Shown: positions 16,787 to 25,638 of the stretch, in pieces
Layout of the letters: each line of letters starts with the position of its first letter
Numbering within the stretch: position 1 is the stretch's first letter
Assembly: GCA_963715625.1 (NCBI GenBank)
Contig: OY970260.1
Location: 1-64,000 of the forward strand
Direction of reading: 5' to 3'
From: VRUE01 sp963715625
GTDB taxonomy: Bacteria; Actinomycetota; Thermoleophilia; Solirubrobacterales; 70-9
Length of the DNA stretch: 64,000 nucleotides
Program-made: the position numbers and the translations under genes
Notes under the pieces: model-generated
Told to the model about the DNA's origin: nothing
Databases searched by the model: none
Seen by the model: only the letters and a program-made list of their open reading frames with translations

Positions 16787-17098
16787 GTGGAGGGCAAACT
16801 CGGCAGGGCTGCGAACATTGCTATCGCCGTACCAGTGATTTTGGTAACGGGCGTCGTTGCTCTTGCGTTCCTTGGACTCGTCGTTCCGGTCGTCAATAGC
16901 CATTGCCTTGCGGGGAACATAAACCACCCAAGGGTCAGCTCGGGATGGGGCTTCTATCTCACGAATGGGTTTCCAAATCCAGCCCCCGACGACGCCCGCT
17001 GCGTCCGAAATACCGTCGCTCGCGAGGCTCTCAGCGCCCTGGGCATTTGGAAGCTCGGCAGTCCAGAGAGCCAACTCGCGGACCACCTTGCCAACTAG
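16787..17098 (+). CDS. single-pass membrane protein
   Basis: From GTG 16787, 103 residues include one strong transmembrane segment (IAIAVPVILVTGVVALAFLG at about 10-30) and a likely extracellular C-terminal part with Cys. The frame continues upstream to 16514 but that part looks non-coding. It begins a plus-strand run of four genes with secretion features. Confidence 0.5.
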   Translation: MEGKLGRAANIAIAVPVILVTGVVALAFLGLVVPVVNSHCLAGNINHPRVSSGWGFYLTNGFPNPAPDDARCVRNTVAREALSALGIWKLGSPESQLADHLAN

Positions 17099-17102
17099 GC
17101 AA

Positions 17103-17576
17103 ATGATCGAGCGCGAAAAATGGGGCTGGAGCTTCTTGCCTGCGGTCGCCGCCGCCTTCCTGGCGATCTGCTTCATAGGCTGCGGAGGCTCGGAAAGCAA
17201 GGAAGGCGACACGAACCGTTGGGTCACGGAGCTGCTCCTGGTCAACGGGGACTTCGCTCAGACCTCCCACCAGGCAAAGAAGGAGATTGCCTCCGCGCAG
17301 ACGGCGGCAAAGCTGGGAGCTGCGTATTCGTCCTACGCAGAGTCGCTTCGCGCTCAGGCCGAGAAGCTCGAAGGCATTGACGCGCCCGTGATCTGCTCGG
17401 CTGCGCAGGAGCACATCGTGCGATTCGTTAATGAGCTCGCGTCGATTTCCGAAGAACTCTCCCACCAAGACACCCTTCAGCGGAGTCGTTTCGAGCAACT
17501 TCAGCAGCAACAGCTTCAAGCGACCCGTGGTCTATTGACCTCTTTCAGGCCGATTGTCACGAGCCATGAGTGCTGA
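17103..17576 (+). CDS. lipoprotein, coiled-coil
   Basis: The 157-residue product has a signal ending in the lipobox FIGC, followed by GGSESKEGDT. The mature domain is helical with Gln-rich heptads near the end (RFEQLQQQQLQATRGLL). It resembles the extracellular protein encoded three genes later in size and helical content. Its stop overlaps the start of the J-domain gene by 11 bases. Confidence 0.6.
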   Translation: MIEREKWGWSFLPAVAAAFLAICFIGCGGSESKEGDTNRWVTELLLVNGDFAQTSHQAKKEIASAQTAAKLGAAYSSYAESLRAQAEKLEGIDAPVICSAAQEHIVRFVNELASISEELSHQDTLQRSRFEQLQQQQLQATRGLLTSFRPIVTSHEC

Positions 17577-18339
17577 GGCCGCCGCATCGACGTGGTGGTG
17601 CGGCACTTGCGGCCATGTAGGCGGCCAGCAAGGAACGTGCCCGGTGTGCGACGCCGAGCAAGGGCGAGCGATGCGTGGGGGGATTGTCGAAATGCCCTCT
17701 GGCTCGATCGCATGTCCTCAATGCCAGCGTCGTGACGTCCCGCTCATTTTCCGTGGCTGGTCGCGACTGTATGCCTTTGCCTATTGGGCGCGAGAAACCC
17801 GCCTGAGTGCATATCTATGCGTTGATTGCGCTCGGAAGCAGACGATCATCAACCTCTTGGTGACTGCGTTCCTTGGCTGGTGGTCGTTCCCAAGCCTCTG
17901 GCATGGTCCCAAGGCGACGTACTTCAACTGGCGGGCGGTTTGGGCTCCGCCCTCCAACCCGCTTGCCTGGGGAGCTATGGGTCTTGACGAACTCTTTGCC
18001 CATACCTCGTCGGGTGCGTCGGATGGAGAGCCATTTGGAGAAGACGCGGCATTCGCGGATTCGCCTCTGGCCGAACTGACCAGCATGGAGCGCCATCTCG
18101 TTCTCAATGCCGATGATCCATACCGGGTGCTCGGAGTTGACTCGACTGCTTCCGACGCCGAGATCAAGGCTGCGCGGCGTGATCGAGCAAAGGCGTCACA
18201 TCCCGATGTCAACCCTGGTGATGCGAATGCCGCGACCAGGATGCTCGAACTGAATCAAGCCTATGAGGTTCTTGGCAACCCACGCCTTCGTGCAGCCTAT
18301 GACTGGCTACAGGCCGAAGAAAGGGAGTTCGTCTCGTGA
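17566..18339 (+). CDS. zinc-ribbon J-domain protein
   Basis: 257 residues from ATG 17566. The N-terminus has two CxxC pairs (WWCGTCGHVG, GTCPVCDAEQ) and then two further pairs (IACPQCQRR, YLCVDCARK), so it looks like two zinc ribbons. A hydrophobic stretch (INLLVTAFLGWWSFPSLW) may be a membrane anchor. The C-terminus is a J-domain (DPYRVLGVDSTASDAEIK) with the HPD motif in KASHPDVNPG. J-domains recruit Hsp70. The neighbours are lipoproteins or secreted proteins, so a membrane-associated chaperone role is plausible. Confidence 0.75.
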   Translation: MSAEAAASTWWCGTCGHVGGQQGTCPVCDAEQGRAMRGGIVEMPSGSIACPQCQRRDVPLIFRGWSRLYAFAYWARETRLSAYLCVDCARKQTIINLLVTAFLGWWSFPSLWHGPKATYFNWRAVWAPPSNPLAWGAMGLDELFAHTSSGASDGEPFGEDAAFADSPLAELTSMERHLVLNADDPYRVLGVDSTASDAEIKAARRDRAKASHPDVNPGDANAATRMLELNQAYEVLGNPRLRAAYDWLQAEEREFVS

Positions 18340-18845
18340 GATTCCTCCTTGGCATCGTCCTGCTGGTTTCACTCTGGCCAGTCGGTGTGGCCGCTTCCAT
18401 AGCGGCGAACTGGAACGATGAACCGCAGGGTCGAGCATCGTCGAACTCAGCCGTTGAAGAATCCGCACCCGCTACCTCTGCACCAGAAACGAGCAGCGAG
18501 TCCCCCGAAGAAGCGATCTCGAGCGTAGGGCGCCACGAACTTCGCCCGATCGTTGCGTCTGTACGCCGGCTGAATAGTGACTTTCAGGGCGCAGAACTCG
18601 CGAAGGACGAACCGCAGCCCGAATTGGCCTCGGAGGCCGAAGGCATCGCGGAGGAACTTCGGAGCTGGCGAGCCTCCTATGGAGCCATAGCATCCGAAAG
18701 CGAATTGACTGCCGTATCCCTTTTGACGACGCTGGCACAGTCGATGGAACGCTTGGCGAGTTCCCCCACGGAAGCGACTTTCAATGCGTACAACGAAGCC
18801 ATTGACGACTTCAATCAATTCGTTGAATCGGTGCCATCCGGCTAG
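18336..18845 (+). CDS. secreted helical protein
   Basis: Start GTG 18336 overlaps the J-domain gene's stop. A signal-like segment (LLGIVLLVSLWPVGVAAS) is followed by a Ser/Pro/Ala/Glu linker and a helical domain of about 100 residues (LRPIVASVRRLNSDFQGAEL, LTTLAQSMERLASSPTEAT). It is related in design to the lipoprotein at 17103. Function is unknown. Confidence 0.55.
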   Translation: MRFLLGIVLLVSLWPVGVAASIAANWNDEPQGRASSNSAVEESAPATSAPETSSESPEEAISSVGRHELRPIVASVRRLNSDFQGAELAKDEPQPELASEAEGIAEELRSWRASYGAIASESELTAVSLLTTLAQSMERLASSPTEATFNAYNEAIDDFNQFVESVPSG

Positions 18846-18876
18846 TTAGGCCGGGACCGGACAAGCTCCCTTTGGC

Positions 18877-19104
18877 CTAGCCGAGCAGGCGTCGGAGGTC
18901 ACTGGCGCTTAGATCCGCGTCCCGCAGGATGCCGGCGAGCGTGCCCTTACGCACTTCCTTGTGCAACGGCACCACCAACGCGAACCGATGCCCGGCCTTC
19001 TTGAGTCGGACGTGGCTGCCGCGTTGTCGGACGACTTTCCAGCCCTCCACTTCCAACGCCTTGATGAGGCGCTGGCCGGAGACGACCGGCTGGCGGGGGC
19101 TCAC
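18877..19104 (-). CDS. hicA: HicA mRNA-interferase toxin
   Basis: The 75-residue protein has the HicA double-stranded-RNA-binding fold signature: LIKALEVEGWKVVRQRGSHV followed by RLKKAGHRFALVVPLHKEVR, with the catalytic His in GSH. HicA cleaves mRNA. It follows hicB with a four-base overlap, so the antitoxin is made first. In the ICE it probably stabilises the element. Confidence 0.88.
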   Translation of the reverse strand: MSPRQPVVSGQRLIKALEVEGWKVVRQRGSHVRLKKAGHRFALVVPLHKEVRKGTLAGILRDADLSASDLRRLLG

Positions 19105-19325
19105 GCTGGCAGCGGGATCTTGCGACGGACGACGCCCATGTCGAGCGGCTCGCCGTCCTCGCGGAGTCCCTCGACGTAAAGGGCGACCGCCTCGTTGGCG
19201 TTCGCCATCGCGTCGTCCATGTCGTCGCCCTGAGTGTGCAGACCGGGAAGATCCGGGGCATAGACATGAAAGCCCCCCTCCTCCTGCGGCTCGAAGACAA
19301 GCTCTATTTCACGGGCATCGGCCAT
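19101..19325 (-). CDS. hicB: HicB antitoxin
   Basis: This 74-residue protein has the partial RNase H-like HicB fold: FEPQEEGGFHVYAPDLPGLH, then TQGDDMDDAMANANEAVALY. It lacks a C-terminal DNA-binding domain, so autoregulation may depend on another factor. It is paired with hicA. Confidence 0.88.
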   Translation of the reverse strand: MADAREIELVFEPQEEGGFHVYAPDLPGLHTQGDDMDDAMANANEAVALYVEGLREDGEPLDMGVVRRKIPLPA

Positions 19326-19387
19326 CTGGACTCCTTCTGTGGATCTTACGCCAACCGCAAAGCGGATTGGCCGGTTTGCTCTTGGTC

Positions 19388-20662
19388 TCAGGCATTTGCG
19401 AGTTGTGGGGCTTGTGGTTGGTCCTCTCGGGTCCGCTCGACCAGGAAGTCGTCAAAGAGCTTGCGGGCGCGCTCCAGCTCGCCGGGAAGCATGTGGGTGT
19501 AGACCTGCAAGGTGATTCGGGCGGCGCCGAGCTGATACTCGGGCGTCTTGTGGCCGACGAATTCTGAAATGACCTTGGGCGAGACACCAGCGTGGTCGAG
19601 CCAGGTCGCCGTCGTGTGACGTGACTCGTGCAGGCCAATTGGCTTTAGACCTTGTTCGCGCCAACGTCTATGGACCCTGGCCTGAAGGGTGTTGAGGGCG
19701 AGCAGGCCGGATTGGCGGATCGCCTTCGGCGGACAGACCTTGCCGCTCGTCGGTCGCCCCTGCGCCTCCCACTCCTCGCGCAACATCTCCCATAGGGGCT
19801 TCACATAGAAGATCAGTCGCCAGGAGCCGCCAGGCTTGCGACCGGCCTCATCTCCGGCCAGCTCTCCCCCGCCGACATCGAGATCGACGTGCTCCCAATC
19901 GAGCACCTGGATCTCCTGGTGACGGGCGCTGCCATAGCCAGCGAGGGCAAACGGCAGCGCGTCTTTGCGCGCCTCGTCGCGGTCGCGCGTCTTGTCTTCT
20001 TCGCGTTCGGCCGGGGTCGTCTCGAAGATGGTCTCGATCAACCTGGCGAACTCGGCCGGCGTCGCAACCCGGTCGCGAGGCTTTGCGTCGCTGACCGGCA
20101 ACCTGATCTCCTGCGCGGGATCGAAGTCAGCGAGTTCGTGGTCTTTCGCCCAGCGGTAGAGCGAGCGGATTGCGTTGACGATGGAGGAGATCCGCGAACT
20201 GGAGAGTCGCTTCGGCCCGGTGCTGCGGGCGTCGACCATCGCCTGAATCTCACCGCGGGTGATCCGAATGAGGCGACGGCGAGCAATCTCGTCAGGAACC
20301 TGCGCGAGCGCGGACTCAAGGTCTTTGTAGGCGTTGGGCCGATAGGGACGACGGTGCTTGTTGAGGGCGATCCCGTTCTTCGCGTCCTCGACGAACCGAG
20401 TCCGGGCCTCGGCGAAGGTGATCGTGGACGCCACCGGCACCTCGCCTTTCCGCAGGGACTCCTGGAGGTCTGCCCTCGCGGACCTTGCTTCGCTGATGAG
20501 CCGGAAGTGGCGCGTCTTCCGAGTGCGATGGGCAACCCGATCCCATGCGGTGCCGAAGTAGCTCGGGGTGCAATTGCAGGGACGGTTCTCCTCGACACGG
20601 CAACCCTCCTGATGTCGAGCGAAGATTCCCTGGTAGCGCGTCTTGATGTCGATGCCGGCCAT
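19388..20662 (-). CDS. int: tyrosine integrase
   Basis: The 424-residue recombinase carries the catalytic set: Arg in AGYGSARHQEI (about 247), HxxR in GLHESRHTTATWL (about 345-348), His in FVGHK and the nucleophile Tyr in LQVYTHM (about 388). An N-terminal arm-binding part (with CRVEENRPCNC) and a SAM-like core-binding domain precede it. It should recombine the 42-bp att core. It lies 3.4 kb from attL, directly downstream of the excisionase-like gene. Confidence 0.93.
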   Translation of the reverse strand: MAGIDIKTRYQGIFARHQEGCRVEENRPCNCTPSYFGTAWDRVAHRTRKTRHFRLISEARSARADLQESLRKGEVPVASTITFAEARTRFVEDAKNGIALNKHRRPYRPNAYKDLESALAQVPDEIARRRLIRITRGEIQAMVDARSTGPKRLSSSRISSIVNAIRSLYRWAKDHELADFDPAQEIRLPVSDAKPRDRVATPAEFARLIETIFETTPAEREEDKTRDRDEARKDALPFALAGYGSARHQEIQVLDWEHVDLDVGGGELAGDEAGRKPGGSWRLIFYVKPLWEMLREEWEAQGRPTSGKVCPPKAIRQSGLLALNTLQARVHRRWREQGLKPIGLHESRHTTATWLDHAGVSPKVISEFVGHKTPEYQLGAARITLQVYTHMLPGELERARKLFDDFLVERTREDQPQAPQLANA

Positions 20663-20669
20663 CAGTTCC

Positions 20670-20855
20670 TCACCGCCGCCTCGGCTCGCACGCCTCGGCC
20701 TCGGACCAGCGCTGTAGATCGCGTGGCCGGTAGAGGCGGAGCTGGCCGGAGTAGACGCAGCGCATGAAGGGCTGGACGTGGCGCTGGAAGTGGCTGAGAC
20801 TCATGCCGAGCGTTTCGGCAGCCTCGCGGCGGGTCAGCAAGAAGCGCCGTTGCAT
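20670..20855 (-). CDS. xis: excisionase-like HTH protein
   Basis: This 61-residue basic protein has a MerR/excisionase-type helix-turn-helix: FLLTRREAAETLGMSLSHFQ, then RHVQPFMRCVYSGQLRLYRP and RDLQRW. A GGAAGGA ribosome site precedes ATG 20855. It ends 7 bases before the integrase start, so both are expressed together. It likely biases integrase toward excision. Confidence 0.78.
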   Translation of the reverse strand: MQRRFLLTRREAAETLGMSLSHFQRHVQPFMRCVYSGQLRLYRPRDLQRWSEAEACEPRRR

Positions 20856-20985
20856 GGCGTCCTTCCCGTCGCTTTCGGATGGTGTCGATTCTGTTCATGT
20901 CTCGTTTCCTTGAGTCGGTGGCCCGGTCTCTCGCCGCGTCCCATCCGCGTCGGGAAGAACACGCGCGGATCGAGGAGCCACAACA

Positions 20986-21019
20986 CGACAAGTCCCCGGC
21001 GACGAGGATTGGTCCCCCC
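20986..21019 (-). promoter_or_regulatory. repeated ICE regulatory motif, copy 3 (before xis-int)
   Basis: On the minus strand this reads GGGGGACCA-N7-TCGC-N6-CTTGTCG. Two near copies at 41517-41550 and 42028-42060 keep the same spacing upstream of two paralogous winged-helix genes. The surrounding stretch between xis and the muralytic gene (about 250 bases) holds no gene. Confidence 0.6.
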
Positions 21020-21106
21020 ATGCCCGGCGCGGAAAATCAGCGGGGAGAGACCGGGCCTACCGTCTGGGAGCAATAAAGCGTTCGTGTTCGAGGTGCTCGC
21101 CATCAC

Positions 21107-22123
21107 TCACAACCCCGGCGGGTGTCGCAGCTCGAATCCGGACAGGTAGGAGGCGGAGAACTTGTCTTCGCCGATCCAGCCCGGACCCTTGCCGGGGGCG
21201 ACGATCCCCGAGGTGCCCCAATAGCGCTGGCCCGGCGACGTGACGCCTGCGGTGAAGCGGATAAAGGTGTGGGCGTCGGCGCCGTAGGGCTTGACGAAAA
21301 TCGTCACCCACTGCCCCGGCCCCGGTTCACCCCAGCGGACGAGCGCGGTGGTGTCCATCGTCGGATTGGCGAAGCCGCCAATCTGGAGCAGGTGACTGAC
21401 GGCGCTCGAACAGTCGAAGGGGCCATTGGGCGGAGTCGGCGAGGAACCGTGAGAACCGCCCCACACGTATTCCGAGGTCGGGCGTAGGGCGCTGAGGCGA
21501 GCGGCCTCGGCGACCATCCGGCCGACCGTCTCGTTGGGAGCGCCGGCCGCGGCGGCACAGCCGCCGACGCTCGCAGCCTCGACCGTGCCATCACCGGCGA
21601 AGCGGTGGGCGTCGGCGAGAACCTCGGCGACGTACCACTCGGCGTGGTTGTAGGAGAAGATCGCGCCGTGCCAGTCGCCCGGCGCGCCGGAGGCGCGCAG
21701 GAGACGGGCGGCGGCGAAAATCGCGTCCCAAGGGTTGTAGGGGTCCTTGGTGCCGTCGCCGTTGCCGTCGACGCCGAACGCTTCCCAGCTCGAAGGGAGG
21801 AACTGCATCCAGCCTTCGGCTTCCGCCGAGGAGACGCCCAAGTTGGTGCCGAAGCCGGTCTCGACCCAATTGATCCCGGCGAGGATCGACGGGCCTTGCT
21901 CACCCAGCCCGTACTTCGCGGCGGCCTGCTCATAGATCGGCACCAGCCGCTTCGGCACCTTCGAGCTGAGGGCGCCGACCGCTTCTCCCCCGCCACAGCC
22001 GGGAGATGCGCCGAACATCACCGTGATCGCGAGCAGGACGCCGATCAGCGCTGCGAGCAGACCGAGCGGCAGGCCGAGCAGCAGCTTCGGCGCGCGCGGG
22101 GCGGGAAGTGAGCCGGCCTCCAC
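21107..22123 (-). CDS. bifunctional muralytic enzyme (lytic transglycosylase plus NlpC/P60-like)
   Basis: 338 residues. An N-terminal membrane anchor (about 12-38) is followed by a transglycosylase domain with Glu in INWVETGFGTN and the GWMQFLPSSWEAFGVDGNG segment. The C-terminal domain has the catalytic Cys in FDCSSAVSHLL and a His in DAHTFIRF, like NlpC/P60 endopeptidases. Conjugative elements of Gram-positive bacteria use such enzymes to open peptidoglycan for the transfer channel. It is co-directional with a lipoprotein gene 7 bases upstream. Confidence 0.85.
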   Translation of the reverse strand: MEAGSLPAPRAPKLLLGLPLGLLAALIGVLLAITVMFGASPGCGGGEAVGALSSKVPKRLVPIYEQAAAKYGLGEQGPSILAGINWVETGFGTNLGVSSAEAEGWMQFLPSSWEAFGVDGNGDGTKDPYNPWDAIFAAARLLRASGAPGDWHGAIFSYNHAEWYVAEVLADAHRFAGDGTVEAASVGGCAAAAGAPNETVGRMVAEAARLSALRPTSEYVWGGSHGSSPTPPNGPFDCSSAVSHLLQIGGFANPTMDTTALVRWGEPGPGQWVTIFVKPYGADAHTFIRFTAGVTSPGQRYWGTSGIVAPGKGPGWIGEDKFSASYLSGFELRHPPGL

Positions 22124-22130
22124 GGCACCC

Positions 22131-22649
22131 TCAGCCCGGCGGTGAGATCGCGACGACGCGCCAGCGCGAGCCGCGTCGCTTGACTAGGAAGCCGACCGAG
22201 AAGGGCGGCGAGCGGCCGTCGCCGATCTCTACCGTGCCGGCCAGCGTTGCGGCGTCGCGCGGTTCCAGCGCGATAGCGAGGGCGCGAGGGCGAAGACCGC
22301 GGCGGGTGGGTGGCACCCTGGCCGCCGCCGCGTCGAGGTCGCGGTCGAGCGCGGCGGTGGCGCCGGGAAGCCGCGCTGGCCGCCGCAGGTAGACGCTGTG
22401 GGCGTAGGCGGTGGCGAAACGGTGGGCGAGGCGGACAGCGGGCGCGAGCTGGTCAGCGGCGATCGCGCCGCCGCGCGTGCCGCTCAGAAGCGACGAGCGA
22501 CCTGAAGTGTGCTGATCGCCGGAGGAGCAACCAGTGAAGGTGACCGCGAGGAGCGCAAGCCCGGCGAATGCCCATGAAGATCGGGAGCACACTCGCCACG
22601 TTGCGCTGAGTCGGCGGCGGCACGGCGGGGTGTGGCGGGCGTACTGCAT
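22131..22649 (-). CDS. conjugation-associated lipoprotein
   Basis: 172 residues with a long basic N-terminus, a hydrophobic segment and the lipobox VTFTGC. The mature part (ADQLAPAVRLAHRFATAYAH, then PFSVGFLVKRRGSRWRVVAI) resembles the NTF2-like extracellular domains of conjugation accessory proteins, as does the VirB8-like protein at 26512. It is encoded immediately upstream of the muralytic enzyme. Confidence 0.55.
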   Translation of the reverse strand: MQYARHTPPCRRRLSATWRVCSRSSWAFAGLALLAVTFTGCSSGDQHTSGRSSLLSGTRGGAIAADQLAPAVRLAHRFATAYAHSVYLRRPARLPGATAALDRDLDAAAARVPPTRRGLRPRALAIALEPRDAATLAGTVEIGDGRSPPFSVGFLVKRRGSRWRVVAISPPG

Positions 22650-22677
22650 CCGCCCTGCTTGTCCAGCAAGAGGTCGG

Positions 22678-22709
22678 TTTGCATCGTTTTCGGGATCGGC
22701 CGATGCAAA
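22678..22709. promoter_or_regulatory. 9+9 palindrome in the divergent promoter region
   Basis: TTTGCATCG and CGATGCAAA form a perfect inverted repeat with a 14-base spacer between the divergent lipoprotein (minus) and sigma-factor (plus) genes. It is a good operator candidate for the transfer-gene divergon. Confidence 0.5.
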
Positions 22710-22815
22710 TGGCCTCGACAGTGGACATACGGGTAGTAGACAGAGTGCGAATGCCTAAGATTGGGATGAGCGCTGTGGCTACCTCGTCGTAAACACCGAA
22801 GTCTGGAAAGACCCG

Positions 22816-24009
22816 ATGTATGGACGCAAGGTCAACGGTGAACTGAGGCAAGCGGAACTGGAGGAGGCCCGCCTGGGCTTCATCCAGTTCCTGCGACGCA
22901 AGAACTTTTCACCGCAGTTCATCGCCAGCCACGGCGACGACCTTTTCGCCACGGCAGCGCTCGAATACAGCCGCAAGATCGCCGACGGCACCGATATCGA
23001 CAGTCCTGCGGGCTGGCTCATCACCTGCGCCTGGCGCCGGACCAAGAGCTTGTTGGAAGCCCAGGGCCGATCTCCTCACATCGTCTCGACCGACAGGGCC
23101 GAGACGATCGAGGACGAGCTGGGCCAGAGCCCCGAGGACGTCACCCTCGATGAGGACCGACTGCGAAAGGTGCAGGAGGCGGTCGACCAGCTCTCGATCG
23201 AGGAGAGGCGACTACTTGAGCTTGCCTACTTCGAGGGGATGGCGGTGCGGGAAGCAGCTCGCCAACTCCACTGGCACCCCTCCAAGGCGCAGCGCTGCCA
23301 CGAAGCGGCGCGCGAGCATTTGCACAAGCTGCTCGGCGTAGACAGCCTCGACGAGCTGGAGATCATCGTCGGCCTCGCCGCCTACATCTCGCTCGCGGAA
23401 CGCGGATCGGCGCCGCACCTCCCGCCGGGGGTCGAAGCGGTCGCCGATGCGGTCAGTCGGGGCGCCGCCCACGGCTGGGCGCGCGTTCAGGATCTCGCCC
23501 GCCGCTTTCCGCTCGGCGGCGGGACCGAGCCCTCTGCGACCGCTGCGCTCGGCGGCAGCGCCGGACGCGCGGCGGGAGTCTGCGCGACCGCCGCGCTGGC
23601 CTGCCTGGCGAGCGGTGTGGTCGGGCCTGGCGTCGGCGGTGTGAACTTGCTCGGCGGCGGGGATCAGGACAACCCTCCCACGAAGCAGCGCCACGTCGCG
23701 GACGCGTCGCACGTCGCGCCACTGACGCCGGGTAGTCATCCGACGCCTCCCACGTCTCAGCACACGAGCGCCCCGACTTCGGCAGGACAGCCGCAGAACG
23801 CGAGCAGCCCGAGCGCCTCCGCAAGCGAGCAGCGGACTCGCCGCGCCACTCGCGCGGTTCGCTCGCAGTCGCTGGAGTCGGCGGCCGGAAGCGCTCCGGT
23901 CGAAGAAGCACCAGCCCCGGAAGCCAGCGCACCCGCCCCCGTCGAATCCAGCGCGAGCAGCTCCAGCTCAACTCCAACCCGAGTCGCAACCGAACAGTTC
24001 GGACCCTGA
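22816..24009 (+). CDS. ECF-type sigma factor with membrane-spanning, Ser/Pro-rich tail
   Basis: 397 residues. The first about 180 look like an ECF sigma factor: a region 2 segment (LDSPAGWLITCAWRRTKSLL equivalent at about 55-75) and region 4 (DQLSIEERRLLELAYFEGMA, then VREAARQLHWHPSKAQRCHE). A hydrophobic stretch at about 255-280 is followed by a long Ser/Thr/Pro/Ala tail. This topology suggests a sigma factor tethered to the membrane, with an extracytoplasmic tail that could be proteolysed. It precedes two genes for exported proteins and the T4SS operon. Confidence 0.72.
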   Translation: MYGRKVNGELRQAELEEARLGFIQFLRRKNFSPQFIASHGDDLFATAALEYSRKIADGTDIDSPAGWLITCAWRRTKSLLEAQGRSPHIVSTDRAETIEDELGQSPEDVTLDEDRLRKVQEAVDQLSIEERRLLELAYFEGMAVREAARQLHWHPSKAQRCHEAAREHLHKLLGVDSLDELEIIVGLAAYISLAERGSAPHLPPGVEAVADAVSRGAAHGWARVQDLARRFPLGGGTEPSATAALGGSAGRAAGVCATAALACLASGVVGPGVGGVNLLGGGDQDNPPTKQRHVADASHVAPLTPGSHPTPPTSQHTSAPTSAGQPQNASSPSASASEQRTRRATRAVRSQSLESAAGSAPVEEAPAPEASAPAPVESSASSSSSTPTRVATEQFGP

Positions 24010-24021
24010 GAGAGGCAACTG

Positions 24022-25602
24022 ATGAGAGAAGCGACAGCCCGATCAAAGAACAACGCCCCTCGCTGGCTCCCGGCCTTCGTCGCGTCGGCACTCTTGCTCC
24101 TGCCCTCGGCCGCCCATGCTGGCAGCTACATCGTCGCTCAGTGTTCGCCGGGGGTCTACACCGGCGCCGACGACGCGGGCTTCACCGCCTCGACCACTCA
24201 CTACACCCCGCGCGTCGACTGCTCACCGTCGGCGCCGGGGCTCCAGATCACCCATTCCCTCGTCGAAGGTGAAACCGGCACCGTGCAGGGCGGCTTCGGC
24301 GCCTGGGTGTGGACGGCGCCCGCAGGCACCTACATCACCGGGGGATCGACGTTCAGCCGCCTGGCGACCGAATCCGGCCAGCACGGCTACCTCGCGGTCT
24401 CCCCCGACAGCGGCGGGGGTCTCTCCTACGAGAATCAGAACGACGACCAGGGGCACGAGTCGGGCATCCCGGCCGGCAACTGGCGCTACTTGGTCGCCCG
24501 TCTGGAATGCACGCAGCCGAACAACGGGAACCGCTGCGTCGGTGCCGCAGGAGGCGCGCACACCTACGTCAAGCAGGTCCGCATCCAGCTCACCGACGTT
24601 GTTTCTCCGACGATCTCGATCGGTGGCTCGATGTTCTCGGGCGCGGAACTGCGCGGGCCGCAGACGATCTCCGCCTCGGCCGCCGACCAAGGCGCCGGGT
24701 TGCAGTCGGTCCAGGTGGTTGTCAACGGGCAAGGAGCGACGGGCGACGATCTCTCCGGGTCCTGCAACCCCCTACCGGGGAACATGACCTCGCGGCTCTC
24801 GCCCTGCCCGCCAAGCTTCGGCAAGACGTACACGCTCGACACCGCGAAGGCGCCGTTTCGGGAGGGCGCCAACTCGATCTCCGTCTGCGCCTACGACTAC
24901 GCGCAGACGGGGACGCCCAACAGCGCCTGCGAATCGAAGGAAGTGCTGGTCAACAACCTCTGCCCCGGCTCATCGGTCGGCGGGGGAAACACGATCACCG
25001 CCGGCTTCGCGGGCAACCACAAGGGCGAGCGGACCCTGGCATTCCGCCACCGCGCCCTGATCCGCGGGCGCCTGCGCGACCCGGCGGGCAACCCGGTCGC
25101 CAACGCCCAGGTCTGCCTCCAGGGCCACACCGATCTGCCCGGCCGCCCCTACCACCTGATCGGCACCGCGACGACGAACGAAGCTGGCGGCTGGACGTTC
25201 AAGCTGCGCCGGGGCCCGTCGCGGTCCTTGCGGGTCGCTTACCGCTTCGGTGCCTTCCAGACCTCCACGGACCTGACCCTCCACATGCGGACCCGCGTGA
25301 CGCTCCACCTGAGCCGCCACCGCACCCGCGTCCACAAACGGATCTACTTCTCCGGGGAGATCGCCGGGCCTAGCTGCGCCCTGCGTGTCGTCGTCATGCG
25401 CGGGACGGTGCCCGGCTCGAAGCGCCGGTTTCTCGTCCGGCGCGCGAAGACCGATGCGCTCTGTCACTACCGCGCCGCCTACGCCTTCTCCCCGGTGCCG
25501 AGGACTACGAGATTCGTTTTCAACGCCGTCGTGCCCGAACAGAACGGGTATCCCTACGTGCGAGGGCACTCCGTACCTCGCTACATCCGAGTGAGGCGGT
25601 AA
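24022..25602 (+). CDS. large secreted protein, beta-rich
   Basis: 526 residues with a clear signal peptide (ASALLLLPSAAHAGSY). The mature protein has a lectin- or CBM-like N-terminal half (WVWTAPAGTYITGG, NWRYLVARLEC), an Ig-like segment (TISASAADQGAGLQSVQVVV) and a carboxypeptidase-regulatory-like repeat (IRGRLRDPAGNPVANAQVCL). No catalytic residues are obvious. It lies 12 bases after the sigma-factor gene and is probably in its regulon; a surface or mating-contact role is possible. Confidence 0.65.
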   Translation: MREATARSKNNAPRWLPAFVASALLLLPSAAHAGSYIVAQCSPGVYTGADDAGFTASTTHYTPRVDCSPSAPGLQITHSLVEGETGTVQGGFGAWVWTAPAGTYITGGSTFSRLATESGQHGYLAVSPDSGGGLSYENQNDDQGHESGIPAGNWRYLVARLECTQPNNGNRCVGAAGGAHTYVKQVRIQLTDVVSPTISIGGSMFSGAELRGPQTISASAADQGAGLQSVQVVVNGQGATGDDLSGSCNPLPGNMTSRLSPCPPSFGKTYTLDTAKAPFREGANSISVCAYDYAQTGTPNSACESKEVLVNNLCPGSSVGGGNTITAGFAGNHKGERTLAFRHRALIRGRLRDPAGNPVANAQVCLQGHTDLPGRPYHLIGTATTNEAGGWTFKLRRGPSRSLRVAYRFGAFQTSTDLTLHMRTRVTLHLSRHRTRVHKRIYFSGEIAGPSCALRVVVMRGTVPGSKRRFLVRRAKTDALCHYRAAYAFSPVPRTTRFVFNAVVPEQNGYPYVRGHSVPRYIRVRR

Positions 25603-25638
25603 TCACCACATGCTCGGGTCAAACAAGGAGGACACGCC

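Noticed and set aside
18877..19325. Plus-strand frames over hicBA
   Set aside because: They are shadows; HicA and HicB on the minus strand match their families over full length.
20662..20907. Alternative frame beginning MNRIDTIRKRREGRH over the excisionase
   Set aside because: It reads the same DNA as the HTH excisionase but yields a Pro/Arg-rich product without a domain; the 61-residue frame has a good ribosome site and HTH.
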